The notes beneath the pieces were generated by a model. The model was not told the origin of the DNA and did no database searches. It was given only the letters and a program-made list of their open reading frames with translations. The translations under genes were made by a program, and so were the position numbers. Positions 10,486-23,800 of a stretch of 64,000 nucleotides of DNA are shown here, piece after piece (the first letter of the stretch is position 1; every line of letters starts with the position of its first letter). The DNA comes from Lytechinus variegatus (lineage: Eukaryota > Echinodermata > Echinoidea > Temnopleuroida > Toxopneustidae): assembly GCF_018143015.1 (NCBI RefSeq), contig NC_054740.1, positions 68,178,356 through 68,242,355 on the forward strand, written 5' to 3'.

Positions 10486-13400
10486 TCACACCTTTGTCGC
10501 ACTCGAGTTCCAGGTTGTGAACTGGTTGGCGATACGGTGTTCAGATGCCGTCGATACTGTTCCTGCAACCAGTGTCAAAGTCGTTGATTTACCATTGCTA
10601 CGATGGCCCTTTCCTTGCTTTGTCAGTTTGTCACCCCGTGTCCTGCAGCACAATACGCTGGCCCAGAGGTGATAGACCCTTTTGTTGGCCATGAACGCAA
10701 GAAAAATGTAGACGCCCTGGAGAGAATTTAGGATGATGAAGATGTACCATAGGGCTGGCACTCCTACAAAAGCGGCTACGAACCCGAAAAGCCAGGTGAA
10801 ACCTAATAGTGTTGATATCTACACGCATAAAAGATGGGAAGAGAGAGAGAGCCATGTAGTAATTTTGAAAAAAAAAACACGAGTTGACCAATAGTCTTAT
10901 TTCAGCTACATATTTACGTATAAACAAACCTGACCCCATTGCATATTACAACTTTGTCATTACAATGCTTTGGGATTTATTTTAGCGATGAAGTGCAGTC
11001 AGTGACTATCATGCGCATTTACCATGGTAAGATTCCAGAACAGAAAATAAAAGTGTTGATACTTACCTTCCAATATATTTGTAGCTCCTTTCCCCTTTCC
11101 TTCAAGGTGGTAGAATGCCGGATAGCACGATTTCGAATCTTGGTCACATGCCTTATTCCGCGCACTGTGTGTCCAAATAATATAATGTTTACTAATAAGA
11201 AAATCGCGAGTGGCCCACCAAATGCTATTAGATTCACAGTCCTGTCACCAATCCAACATAGAGTTTCACTGCCGTAATGAAAGTCTATCTCTTCCCCTAT
11301 TGTGAAATGAATCCCAAGACAACTGGCAACGATGGCACCGGCTAGGGAAAGGGCGAATGTCGTGTATTTCAAAAGAGAGACGAGACTATCTGAGGACACG
11401 CTGAAGTTGTTCAAGCTGCCGAAAGTTCTATCCAGTTCGATCGCTAGAACTGTTGTCATGGCAAAAACAAAGAGCCACAGGAAATGACCGACGACTGCTA
11501 CTATCATGCAGGCGTAGTCGTTTCGTGTTGCAAGGCCATTCAATAATTGTAGGAGTTGAGCTGCAAATAGAGCTACACAGAGTATCATGATAAGTTTGTT
11601 GCTGACACACTGTCGGAGGACAGGGAAGGCACTGTACGTCAGGAAGGTCGCGATTAGTGCAACAAGTGACAGACACACACCAACATAGCTAAGAATAACC
11701 TGCGACCGATCGTACCGGAAAAAGTATTTCACAACGGTTTCGTTCACTGTTGCGTTTTGACCCGATCCCTCTGGCACACATACCTGGATGTTGCCATCTG
11801 CTGCCACCATGTATTCATCTGGACCAAGTATTTCCCCGGTCGCTGCATGTCTTAGAAAATTAGCCTTTCCTTCCACTGTGGTGAAATACGATACATTTCG
11901 AGATATTAGCGGACAGGAAAGAAAGTGCCCTCGGTCGCAGATGTGAACAACTTCTTGCTTATGGAATGTGCGAATGGTCGAAGGATATTGGCTGTCGTAA
12001 GTCGCAATTAGCTCCGTCTCATATGGGTGGTAGAGGTTGCCCGTCTCGTTGTCGTAAACAAATGATGTACCATTATGATTTTGAAACTGATAATAAGAAA
12101 GTTCCTTACGACCGCGATCACAATTGGGGAGCCCTTCTATCGCGACACATCTGCGTGAAATTTCTACATCTTTAATATCACAACCCATCGCTGGCTGATA
12201 AACGTACAGAAGCGACTTGTCGATGGCGTATTCAAGCTCTTCATAATCAAGGACTGTTGTGTCAAATGTGTATTCCATGGATGTGTAAGCCCGTCCCTCA
12301 TGCATAACTTCCTTGCAGTTAGTGTTATTATCTACTTGTTTAGTGACATTATCCTGTGGAATCTGATGTCTAATAGTGAATGATTCATTGGGCAAGTTCA
12401 GGCTTACAGCTATGCAATTCGAAAGCTGACCCAATTTATGAATTTCCAGTTTCAGGCACGTGTCATTGCTCTCTGTCGCTATTACCACAGTCATGGATAA
12501 CTCCAAATTGGCATTATTGTTACCACAGGTTAGATTGACCGACGGTGCATCCTTGACACACTTACCATTAGTGAGTGTATATCCATCAGCACATGTTACT
12601 GCCACACATCCATCAGATGTCAGATCGTAGACTTCACCAACGTTACACGCCACCTGCCTTTCCACAACCATGTTCTCAGAATAGAAGATGGACACACCAC
12701 TCTTACCAGAAAAATCAACAATCACGGAGATCGGTGTCAGGGACATGCCGATATCATTGTCGCTGGGTTCCATAGATTCGTCTATAAAGCCAAAACTGCC
12801 AATGCTGCTAGACGCGACGACAGGTGTCAAAGACTCCCCCGGAGAGGAGCATAATCTCTCCACGTATTCTTTTTGTTCAACAGTTGTCCAATTCTTACTG
12901 ATTGCGCCCTCATTGCAAAGTTTGCAGTATGGATTCTTGTATCGACCTGTCGATTCTTCCGTAAAGATGCCAGTAAAGGACATACATCCCTCTAGAAGAG
13001 TCCGTGGAGAATCAGGCGGACAACCTGCTACATAATCATAGTTCAGACAGGGGCGAAGACTACTTTGTGGCACACCTGAAGGAGGCGAAAAACGTGGTTC
13101 GCAATTTGCATAATTGATCAGTTCGTGAATTGTTATGTTTTCGGACTCGGCAAATGACGCATGCTGCTTCGAGCAACTGAATTCAAACTTCCAACCAGTG
13201 AGACCGCCGTTATAGAACTCGACACCATTGCAGACAGCGCAAAATATATTTCTGTACGTAACACCACCATGGACCACTGGCAAGAGCCCCAAATCGATGT
13301 TTGTTGAAGGCTCATATGACGTGCACTTCTTGCGCAAAACATCATCATTCCACGTTCCAGGGCATGACTGGATCATCCAAAAAGCATCTGATGAATCTGC

Positions 13401-14742
13401 GTTTGGAGAGATGCACTCAATGTTCACCTCTCCTATAGCACCCATTGATTCACGGAAACCCCTTGTGCTCTCTGTAGAGTTCGTCCCAGAGCAGACCATT
13501 TTGTAGTCTCCGCAGCAGTCGTTGTAGAACTCACACGCCTGGTCACAATGACAAGGAGTTGGATCACCGGGCACGTCTCCACATTTTACCTTGCCACACG
13601 ATGCCGAGGTGCAGGTCTTAAATGTATTTTCCCTTATTGTGACATTGACAGTCGTTGCTGTGAAAGAAAAAATAAAAATATAGATCTACGTGAAAAGAAC
13701 CTTTGGTTGATGCGTGTCACTTCTTCCAATCTCGTGTTGTTATTGTGTGTTTGCCATTTTTTATGACATGGTTACTTTATGGCAAATACCAGTGCCTGAT
13801 CGTCTTTGGCCGTAATTACGAAATACATGAAGGAGAGTGAGCAATAGATAGGGAGATCGAGCTAAAGGAGTGAGGGGAGATGAACATACGGGAGGGTGTA
13901 CACCCGGGGGGGGGGGCACTTCCATTCACGAGTGGATACCATGCGCGACCACGGGGTCTCGAAAAGCACCCTAAACACGTAATTTCCATATTATGAAAAT
14001 GCACCCCTTGGCGTGTGAAACCCTAACCTTAACAAGTATTGGAAACAAAACGATACTCTTGACAAATATAATGAACTCCTAAACAAGTACAGGAATGTTT
14101 TATTTTTACGGGTCCTTCGGTCGTCGGCTTTACCTTATTTGGTTAAGTACGACCCCACCGTCTACACCTCGCGCAAATCAGACTCTAAACACGAAGTGTT
14201 AGGGCAAAAAGGACATCCTTTATAAAACATTTAAATTTTGTTTTATCATCCCCGCAAATTCGACCCTAAACACGTAATTTTCCTAGCGAAATAGATACCC
14301 TTTTTTCATTATTTTTGTGTTTTTGACACCCTTATCACGTTACGTACGTAACATGCCCTATCGTGAAAAGGACATCCTTTTTACGTGTTTTTTTGGTCGC
14401 GCATGGTATCCACTCGTCAATGTAAGTGGCCCCCCCGGGGGTGTACATAAAGAATCAAGGATGACATGAAATATAATGTTCATATATCTACAGTCAAACA
14501 TGAATAAATATTGCAGGTCTTATTCATGTTTTCAAGCAATCAATGGGGTTGGTAGAAGATTTGCTTTTCTTTTGATTTCTTTGTCATTCCGTTCGTTTAC
14601 CAAAATATACAAATAGCCCATTATCCAAAACAGCAGCGAAATCATGATAATATACATAGTCACCGATAAAGGTGGGAAACGTACCTGATGCATATATCGA
14701 CAGCAGCTGCTGAAGGATAACGATATGCAACAGTAGCGCCAT
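10486..14742 (-). CDS. 7TM receptor of family B type with N-terminal somatomedin B domain
   Basis: Three coding exons: 14685-14742, 11067-13657 and 10486-10818, joined in phase (58, 2591 and 333 nt) to give 993 residues. Exon 1 starts MALLLHIVILQQ, a signal peptide. Its donor GTACGT joins the acceptor before 13657 to restore an Ala codon. Residues 35-75 form a cysteine-rich somatomedin B domain (..CHCDQACEFYNDCC..). A long N-glycosylation-rich ectodomain follows to about 670 and contains a YRNIFCAVCNG motif. Seven helices run from about 671 to 935, with the conserved CWIG in the second extracellular loop and TWLFG in TM6, which is at the start of exon 3. I see no GPS cleavage motif, so it is closer to Methuselah-like receptors than to classical adhesion GPCRs. 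The ligand is unknown. The family is well supported; the exact subfamily is not. Confidence 0.88.
13899..14445. mobile_element. MITE with CACCC(G)n ends in receptor intron 1
   Basis: The left end has TACACCCGGGGG, then GTGGATACCATGCGCGACCA. The right end is the complement (TGGTCGCGCATGGTATCCAC ... CCGGGGGTGTA), giving inverted ends of about 55 bp. The interior repeats 'CCTAAACACGTAATTT'-like blocks. TGTACA flanks both ends, overlapping the termini. It is a 547 bp non-coding element lying wholly in intron 1 (13658-14684) of the receptor gene. Confidence 0.75.
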
Positions 14743-17700
14743 GAAGAGGAAATAAGCGTCGACCTCTAATACACCGTCGTTTTGAAATAACAAATAACTG
14801 CGTGAAAAGGAAGAAGAGAATCATAATATAATCGAACTAGCACCCTTGTCCTGTCATACGGTAACCATAAATTGACAACTCCTAACATGCCTAAATCAAT
14901 TGGTGACCACTTTTCCGAGTGTAAACATCGAAAGTAAAACAAAATATTCAAACCAAGGTAAATTTATCATGTTCAACTGGATGTAAGTGTTCAGTTTCGA
15001 TTTTCAATAATATACGAAGTGTAATGTTAATAGTATCATTAAGTCACTGTTTGAGTACTGGGGCATTGTTCACATAATAAGATATCTAAGATAGGTTCTA
15101 TTTCATCACGACAGTACAGAGCACGTAGGACACGAGTACCACAAAAATATCTTTTGATTATGTTGTACATATATATTTCATATATCTATGACTTCATGCC
15201 CCGGGTTCATATTCCGCAGGCTTTTCGGCTATAGCAAAAACATCGTATCTAAATGGATTCAAATTAAGAATGCTTAAGTCTTCGTACGAGACGCACGCAG
15301 GCTATGGCAAATCGTTTTCTTAATCCAATTTCTTATGTCAAAAATTTCATTTGTTAACAACGCAAATATTCATTTATACAAATAATTTGAATTCTCAATA
15401 TCTTGTATGTTAACAAAATGCAATCTCGATATTTTAGGAATGAAGTGTTTGATAACAAGAAATTGGTTTAAAGGAGGAAACGACTGGTCATGAGGACAGT
15501 CAGTCGGCGTCGCATGCTGGCTAAACTGTCCAGGTGTGATCGCCCTACATCACGACGATTTTCATCATATTTTCATATTGTATTGCTATATTCCGAAATA
15601 TACATTAGCATTTACCACTACTCCGCTGTACTACCTTCGATAAAAATTGTGCTTTATTTGCCTTGGTCGAGAATGTTAATGTCAAAGTCCCCGTTAGATT
15701 ACACAAAGGCGTGTTTACATTTACTTTAATAAAAGTGATCAAAGAATAATATTCGCAAATGTTACTGGGTTATATAAATGGATTGTTTATGTCACCAATA
15801 CAAGCATAACTTATCGCATATGAGCCATGGTTCTCGACGACAACTGTAGGCAAGTCACGTTGCCTTTAAAACAAAACTTAGAATAAAGAAATATAGTACA
15901 TAGTCCCGACCCCCCCCCCCCCCCCTCCTGCTCCCTCATTGTGAAATCCTTATGAAGTTACCTAGTTTCATTAAGTGTGTAAAAAAACCGTTGATGATCG
16001 TAATAGTAACAATTATGATGACAAATGTGATAAAAATGACGATAGGTATTACCAGTGCCTTTGCCCTGTAGATGTTTAGTGACACAATTTTTGTGTTACT
16101 ACTTTATCATTGTACACAATCATGGATGTTAACGAGGGTGGGATAGGCAAAGGAAGTTGATAAGTAGATAGATTTCCTTGTAGAAATATTTTTGACAAGC
16201 TAAAATAACCAATCACCGACTTTTCATCCTCCCTTCAAAAAGAGGGACATCTAGCTCTTTTAATATTCAGAGGGAAGTCTATGAAAAAAATCTGAAGGAG
16301 GAGGGGTTTTGGGTCATATTTTGAAATGATACCTATAGCTATACTAATTTATTGAATTTCTGATATTAAAATGATACATACACGTCATATGAGAGTTTTT
16401 ATTTCATATAAAATGGTTTATAATGATAAAAAAAAGCAATGCTAGGCAGGATGTGGAATCACACAAGTTGCATATCACAATGAACACACACATAAAGCTA
16501 TATACTCCCAACTCTGTAAATACTTTTAATCATCTGAATTACAGCAATATTACACCCTATTCATACTGCATAGTGAAGAGTTCCATGCTGCAAAACTATG
16601 AAAGCGAAAATAAATACACATAACGTACGTCCCGTGCTCGATCAAAGATTTGGAACAATATATTTGGGGGGAAAAATGATGTACTCACCCTGCTTTGTTC
16701 TCTCACGGGTATAACAAAACCAGGTTTATGGACAACTACTTCAAAATTTTGCCTGCATGTGAAAATATCAGCAGGAAACAAAATCTGGAACGTGAATTTA
16801 GCTTAACGTTGGAGCGGATCACTTGTGATCTTTGGTTGAACAATAGTGAGATAAATACCTCCGTTCCAACGTCCGGTATATACAGTATAGTGCCGGAGGT
16901 ACATGCCGATATTAATCTTGCTCATAGAGAGTTGCCATTTGCTAAATTACAGGAAACTTGTGTTAATGGCGTACCCACTGGCGTGCAGATGGGGAGGTGG
17001 CTTTGAGGCCTTATGAAGCACCCCCATTATTTTCAAGACCAAGATAAAAATATATTAAAAGAAAGAAATGGAAAGGAAAAGAAAAGAAGTAAAATATAAT
17101 ATTATTTTCCGAATATGATGTCGAGACCTATGACAAAATGAGTTTTTTGTATTGATAGGGTCAAAAAAATCTTCACTCGTAGCTTTTTTTAATAGTAATT
17201 TTTTGTCCTATATATTCCATACCCGCCCCCTCAAAATGTCGGCTTATCATGACGCTTCTGGGAGCATGGCAAACCTCGTCAGCAGGGGCAAAGAAATGAC
17301 AACCTCCCCCCAAAAAAATCAACAGTCTTGACAAATTCTGCAAGGGACACCTTACCCTCTATTCCTCTATACCTAATTGTAGGGTGGTATAGGATGGAAT
17401 GTCGGATCTATGGGGTGATGTCAAATTCATTATGAGCTTTGAATCTTTCGTTCAAAATTCAATGTGCAAGGAATCAGGTTAAAACACGGTCAGCGTATCC
17501 AGCTTTAGGATGAAATAAACTGCCGATAACGGTATGTTTGGTGTTGGACGGTGACGACGACGACGACGATGATAAAAAAGACGAATAGCTTTATTTCGAA
17601 TAGGTTTTTTCCTACCATAGACTTCAAAGGAAGTATGAATGCATGTAAGCAGGAAACCAGAGTACCTGATGCTTACGTTCCTCTCCGAGGGTCTGGCACA

Positions 17701-19604
17701 TCTTCATGTAAACCAAATGAGAATGGAATATTTCAGTTTCCAGGGAGTCTTTATCCTCATCTATACTTTCCCCTTTTTGTGCTCGCTTCAATCGCTTCAA
17801 TTGCTACTTAACTTACATTTTAGTGACCATTGTTAAATGTATTGTATTGTATAACGAGTTTTATTCTTTAGGTTGCCTCTTTTTCTCTTTCCAGTTTCCA
17901 CCTCTTGCGTTCGCTTTTCTTTTGAATTATCTCCATTTCTTACCCTTTTCTCACCCCCTTCCTCTCTTCTCTCCTCTTTTTCCCTAATCTTTCACTCCCC
18001 CTATTTTCATCTGTATTAATCTGTATTGTATCTGAATATTTATTGATAATAATTTTATATCTGTTATGTTTCTATTTGTACATGTAAACAATCACCCATT
18101 TTAGTCTTTGATTGCTGGTAATTGTACTTTGATAGTTTTTATTCCAATAAAATCCAGTATATATATAAATATATAAAATGAATAAATGTTTGGTGAATAT
18201 GTAAATTGAATAGATTTATGCGCATGACGATATTTTATTGGTTACTCTGGCGATAATCTTATAGCAATGTTATCGCTGCCAATATATATTGAAAGGCATG
18301 TTTTGAAATAGCACACCAACCAACAAGAACCAAGACCAGGAAAATTGCTCCAAGTTTGTATTCAGACACACCTTGGCAGTCGCTATTGGCAGAACACCTG
18401 TATGTTCTCATTGATATGCACATAACCATGTGGCGGTGACAGTCATTACATCAAAGGAAAGGCTCGCGTTAATCATCCATCTCTTTGTACATGTTGTAGG
18501 TCCATGATCAGGGATACGGCATGGAAATACCAACCCTTTCAACCTTGCATTGATTAACATATGAAGACTTTGGTTACATAAGGGGTTAGGTCCACTTTGG
18601 ACCATTCCAAGAAAAAAATAAGTTTTTTTTAATTCTCATTTATTGCAATATTCTTGTGAGAAACTAAATTGTCACGATGTACTATACTCTATAATGAAGT
18701 GTACATAAAATTGGGTCATCATTGTGGCCCTAACCCCTTTTGCAACCAAACTGAAATGGACCTAACCCAATGTGGAAAAAAGGGATTTTTTAATTCACTT
18801 TTTAATGGGAATATTGACTTGTCTTTGGTATCATCTTACAGAGCTACTAAAAATCCATACATTGAGACATAACCTAACCCGTTTTGCAACTGAGATCTTC
18901 TTATAACCTATACATACCCAAGGACTAATTAAAGTGATTATGCCCAGCGACAAAAGGAAGGACTCATCCCACTTTCATCTCAGTCTTACTCGCAAAAACT
19001 TGAAAAAATAAAATTGTGTAAAGGTACAATTATTGATTAGAGGTGTAATAGGTACAATTATTGAAGATATTTTCGTTCATACGCAAGCCTGAGAAAATTA
19101 AAGATGTGACGCCTTTGAATATTTGCCCTAAAAATTTTGATTTTTTTTCCATACTCACGTTAGATTCACTTAATTCAGTGAATTTTGGCTTGATTTTGTG
19201 GGTGCGCTGAGTACGGCATTGCGTGTATTTGTTTTGGATTCATTATTTGCCTGACATGTCATACGGTGTATTGTGTGTCTAAGTTGGACTGACAAGCAAG
19301 ATGGTGGTTTCATTACAGAAATTTCATATTTGGTTGTGAAGAAAGATCGACCCTTCTCAAAAATTGCATCATAGAATGAATTGACCTGAAAAGGCGGAAT
19401 AATGAGAAAAATTGCTACTTGTTTTGTTATATGTTATCATTTTTGTTTACATTATGACAGGAAACATTGTAACTTAAGATATATCATGAGCTTTTCTAAG
19501 ATTGTGTGAATGCCATGTATACAAACAGTTCTTAAGAAGTGCAGTGAGGTTCAACTTAACAATGTGAATGGGGGGATGCGAATGATACGACGCTGTTTGC
19601 ATGT
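14743..19604. other. Intergenic DNA, no gene recognised
   Basis: AT-rich sequence with a C run at 15908-15926, a GAC/GAT microsatellite near 17550-17570 and a pyrimidine-rich stretch at 17870-18000. A 103-codon open frame at 16695-17006 has no recognised domain. An imperfect inverted repeat lies at 18567-18748. Confidence 0.5.
18567..18748. repeat. Imperfect inverted repeat
   Basis: The sequence TGGTTACATAAGGGGTTAGG near 18568 is matched in complement by CCTAACCCCTTTTGCAACCA near 18728. A weaker third copy lies at 18867-18887. It is probably a decayed small palindromic element. Confidence 0.4.
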
Positions 19605-19608
19605 TTAA

Positions 19609-20213
19609 AGGTCAAGTCCACCTCAAAAAAATGTTGATTTGAATCAATAGAGAAAAATCAGACAAGCACAATGCTGAAGATTTCATCACAATCGGATGTA
19701 TTAAAAATAAGAAAGTTATGACATTTCAAATTTTCGCTTATTTTAACAAAATAGTTATATGAACGAGCCAGTTACATCCAAATGAGAGAGTTGATGATGT
19801 CACTCACTCACTATTTCTTTTGTTTTTTATTGTTTGAATTATACAATATTTCAGTTTTTACGAATTTGACGATTAGGACCTCCTTGCCTGAAGCACAAAA
19901 TGTTGAAATAATGGAATTCCACGTGTTCATGGAGGAATGAAACTTCATTTCACATGACAATGACGAGAAAATCAAAATATTTCATATTTCAAACAATAAA
20001 AAACAAAAGAAATAGTGAGTGAATGACATCATCGACTCTCTCATTTGGATGTAGCTGGCTCGTTCATATAACTGTTTTTTGAGATGAAGCGAAACTTTGA
20101 AATGTCATAACTTTCTTATTTTACATCCGATTTTGATGAAATTTTCAGTGTTATGCTTGTTGAATTTTTCTCTTTTTATTCAAATCAAGTTTTTGTTGGG
20201 GTGGACTTGTCCT
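19609..20213. mobile_element. MITE with long inverted ends and TTAA target duplication
   Basis: Flanked by TTAA at 19605-19608 and 20214-20217. The termini are AGGTCAAGTCCACC and its near-complement GTGGACTTGTCCT. The two halves are complementary through roughly 250 bases each, for example 'tcactcactcactatttctt' against 'aagaaatagtgagtgaatgac'. No ORF. TTAA duplications are typical of piggyBac-type elements, so a piggyBac-dependent MITE is likely (inference). Confidence 0.8.
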
Positions 20214-20344
20214 TTAAGTATGAAAGGGGAAGTTCTCTCAGAGAAAAAGTTTATATAAAAAAAGGAGAAAAAATGATTAAAAAAACTCTGAAGAAGGTTT
20301 AGGGAAAATCGACCAAGGATTAAAGAGCCTAGTTATCATAAGTT

Positions 20345-20610
20345 TATTCTTATTTGTGACGTCAAATGTAAGCAGCTTTTCTACGTGTTATAAATTTATA
20401 AAGATCAGTATGTCATTTTCTAAAAAAAAATGCAAATTGTATATACCTTCGGGAGACTCCGCTCCTGGAAAAAATAAAAAGTCATTAGGAGCCATTAAAC
20501 ATTGATTCATGCATTTTATACGGGATTTTATATTACATGCATGATGAGGCAGCTGCTCGAATATGACGTTACTGATCACAATCTTAAAACTCAAATAATG
20601 AAGTGCCCCT
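20345..20610. mobile_element. Decayed partial MITE related to 47865-48361
   Basis: Shares 'atttgtgacgtca', 'gtcattaggagccat', 'gcatgatgaggcagctgctcg' and the terminus 'gtgcccctttaa' with the intact TTAA-flanked element at 47865-48361. The left end is missing or unrecognisable. It lies just upstream of the first P450 gene. Confidence 0.65.
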
Positions 20611-20851
20611 TTAACACTCGGTGAAACCATGAGTAAGCAAATCGATCCAGACATGCTTTGACCCACGGGGGGAAAGTCCATCGTGAGCATTGCAAAGTTC
20701 GGATGTGTGGTACTGGTACTGATCGGGCTGATCGTCAAACCGTATTATCTGACCATATTAGAAGCTCACTCAAGCTTTGAGAGGACAGGCAAATGGACCG
20801 AGTTCGTATACCGGCAAAGCGGTGTACACACAACAGCCAAGATTATCCAAA

Positions 20852-23800
20852 ATGGAGTTAAATGTCGCGGCCAGCATACTTTTCTATGTATTTCTTGTGG
20901 TAGCATGTACAGTTGGAACTGCCTTCGTGGTGTTTACGTTGTTTTTGTATCGATTTAACAGGAAATATGGACATATGCCTTGCCCAAGACCGACAGGGTA
21001 TGATTTAATTGATTATTTCATAGTTATACGTGTGAGTGCGTCGTACCATGGACCTTAGCTTCTATACTATGGTCGTATTAGGCGAACGGTTGTGTTAAAT
21101 TGTATGATGTAGGGAAGTGTTATAATATTATGACCGTTCTATTAGCGTTGCCATACAGTTTGCACTCATCACCAGTACCATGGTCAACTACGACAAAGAA
21201 ATGTACAGGCGCATGCAAAAGCCCCCCCGGGGCAAAAGCATACTGGAATGAATATTGTCGTCTTCAGACAATTGGGCCCATGAAAATGTTTGTTAGGATC
21301 AAGGAGGTATCTCCTTTGTATGATCTGATGCTGGATACGCGCCTACAAACGACTATAAAATATGTAATATGTATGTAATATATATATATATAGTAAATAG
21401 TGGTAGTAAAATACGAGCTGTGATTGGCTGGATTTGTACCACGTGACCTCCCTTCAAAAAGTTATATTGTACATATGTACAATATAACTTTCGATTTTTG
21501 GATGGCAAAATCCATTATGGGGGGCTTAGATTGAGGGATCTATTTACTATAATAAATAGTGAACGTTCTATCATACAATATTACTGGACTATATGAACTC
21601 CAAATATAAAATTATCCCTCGTGCAAGCCTATTTCACCTCGGCCTTCGGCCTCGGTGAAATAAACCTGCACTCGGGATAATTTTATATTTGTCGTACATA
21701 TAATCCAGTATATTGTACAACAGATTGTACACTATTTATATAATATATTACATTTGCAATAGGGTTCATACTTGTATTGATATACATATGTGTGAATATG
21801 TAATTGTGCTATTGATTAATTTTATATATTACTGATTCAAATAATTGTAACAAATTGTACGTGGACAGTCCCGCGCGTTGCGGAAATCAGTTCTGAAACT
21901 GACAATGCTACCCTGTGTATATAAAACTACAAATAAATGAAATGAAATAAAATGAGAAATTTATTACCCATCAGTCTTGAGTTGTAGAACATTTTCAAGG
22001 AGTTTATAACATATTGTTGCGAAATCTTTAAGGGTGTTGGAAATTAATAAACCACTGTAATGTAAACTCTCACCGAACTCACTGATTTTACCAACTGTTT
22101 ACTTTTCCCCTCTCAGTGACTCTGTATAAATGTTCTCACTTCAGTTCTTAATTTCCTTCTCTCAGAATGTAAATTAACTATCAATACATGCGTCTTTATT
22201 ATCTCACAGGTGCGGAATTGCAAATTGAAATAAGCAGAGCTGACTTTAATGTTAGATTGTCCACAGAATAGATACATTCAAACTACACTCGGCTGAAATT
22301 GACTCCAATTGACATGCCCCCAAAAACTATTCTCAAATGCGAATTTCCACCCCTTTTATATACCTTTATACATCTGTTAATAGCTCTATTGCTAAACCGA
22401 GCAAAGCATCCTTGAGCTACATGTAGTTTCTACCCTTCTCCCAAGAAAAACCCCGAGAACAACATTGTCCCCCGCATTGTCCTTGGCCTAGATCACTTAT
22501 TCACTGCAACCATCCTGCCTGTGGGGAATCTACAGGTAGGACTATGGTATGCCAATGCTGTACATAGCACACACTTTAAAAAAATTCCTAAAATCTCACT
22601 TTAGTGACCAAAATTACTAATTTTCATACAGTTGCAATTTATTTTTCATTAGTAACTTGGGAATAATTTTTTATTCACTAGAGCGCTCAAAAACTTGAAT
22701 TTTGGGCATATATTTTTGTACGCCCTTTATTGGTGGAAAGTAATATGGCAAGAAAATTTTCATTTTTCAATCTCTATTTTTAATTCAGAAAAAATAAGTT
22801 AAAAATTTAAATTCACATGAGTAGTAGACCGGCCAAAACGATTTTTTATACTTTGGACGGCAAAATTTGTTAAAGCTTGCTAATGCTTGGCATCCCAGCT
22901 AATAGTCTTGCAAAAATACCCAGGAATAGCGTACGGGCGGATGCCAAGCGCAATTTTGCGTGAAAGTGTCATTTTTAGCGTAAAATCTGAAGGACTGTCG
23001 AAAATCACGCATTTTAAAATTTTGACGGATTATCATCATATTTTTTATTATCTTTGATATAAATTATTTCTATTCAGAATTTCAAATTATAAGTCTACTA
23101 AATATGCATTTCAAATTTGAATATTACACACACACATATGGCACAGGGAAACATAAAACCGCGATTTCCTCGAAATAAAAGTTTGTGAAAACTGTCAATA
23201 GTTTGAAGTTTTTTTACGCAACATAAATTCATCGATTTAAATGCGTTTATCCATCGGATGTATAGTAAATGTCCTAGTGCCACAAATATTAAAAGAATTT
23301 TCAAGTAAGATGGTAGATATCTCATTTTATGTTATCCGAAAGGAGACAATGTGCATTTTACCAGGTGCGCATTTTGAAAGAAAAATTGAAAATACCGTAC
23401 ATTATGTACATAATTACATGTATAAGTACATACTAAATCGAGTTTTTATTTACATGTATAAGTCCATAATAAAGCGAGTTTTTAATTGGATAGCACAATT
23501 TGTCAATTCCTTGCATCCCAGCTAAAAGTCTTGCGGAAATACTGAGGAATAGCGTACGGGCGGATGCCAAGTGCACTTTTGCGTGAAAGTATCATTTTTA
23601 GCGTAAAATCTGAAAGACTGTTGAAAATCACGCATTTCGATATTTTGACGGATTATCATCATATTTTTTATTATCTTTGATATGAAATTGTTTTTATTCA
23701 GAGTTTCAAATTATAAGTCTACTAAATATGCATTTCAAATTTGAATATTACACACACATATATGGCAATATGAAATATAAAATCGTGATTTACTCAAAAT

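Noticed and set aside
16695-17006. 103-codon open frame in the intergenic region
   Set aside because: No domain, no splice partner and an overlap with a degraded dispersed repeat at its end.
23241-23525. 94-codon open frame, with a nearly identical mirror copy at 27604-27888 on the minus strand
   Set aside because: Both lie in the arms of the foldback. Their similarity follows from the inverted duplication, the composition is not protein-like and no domain is recognised.
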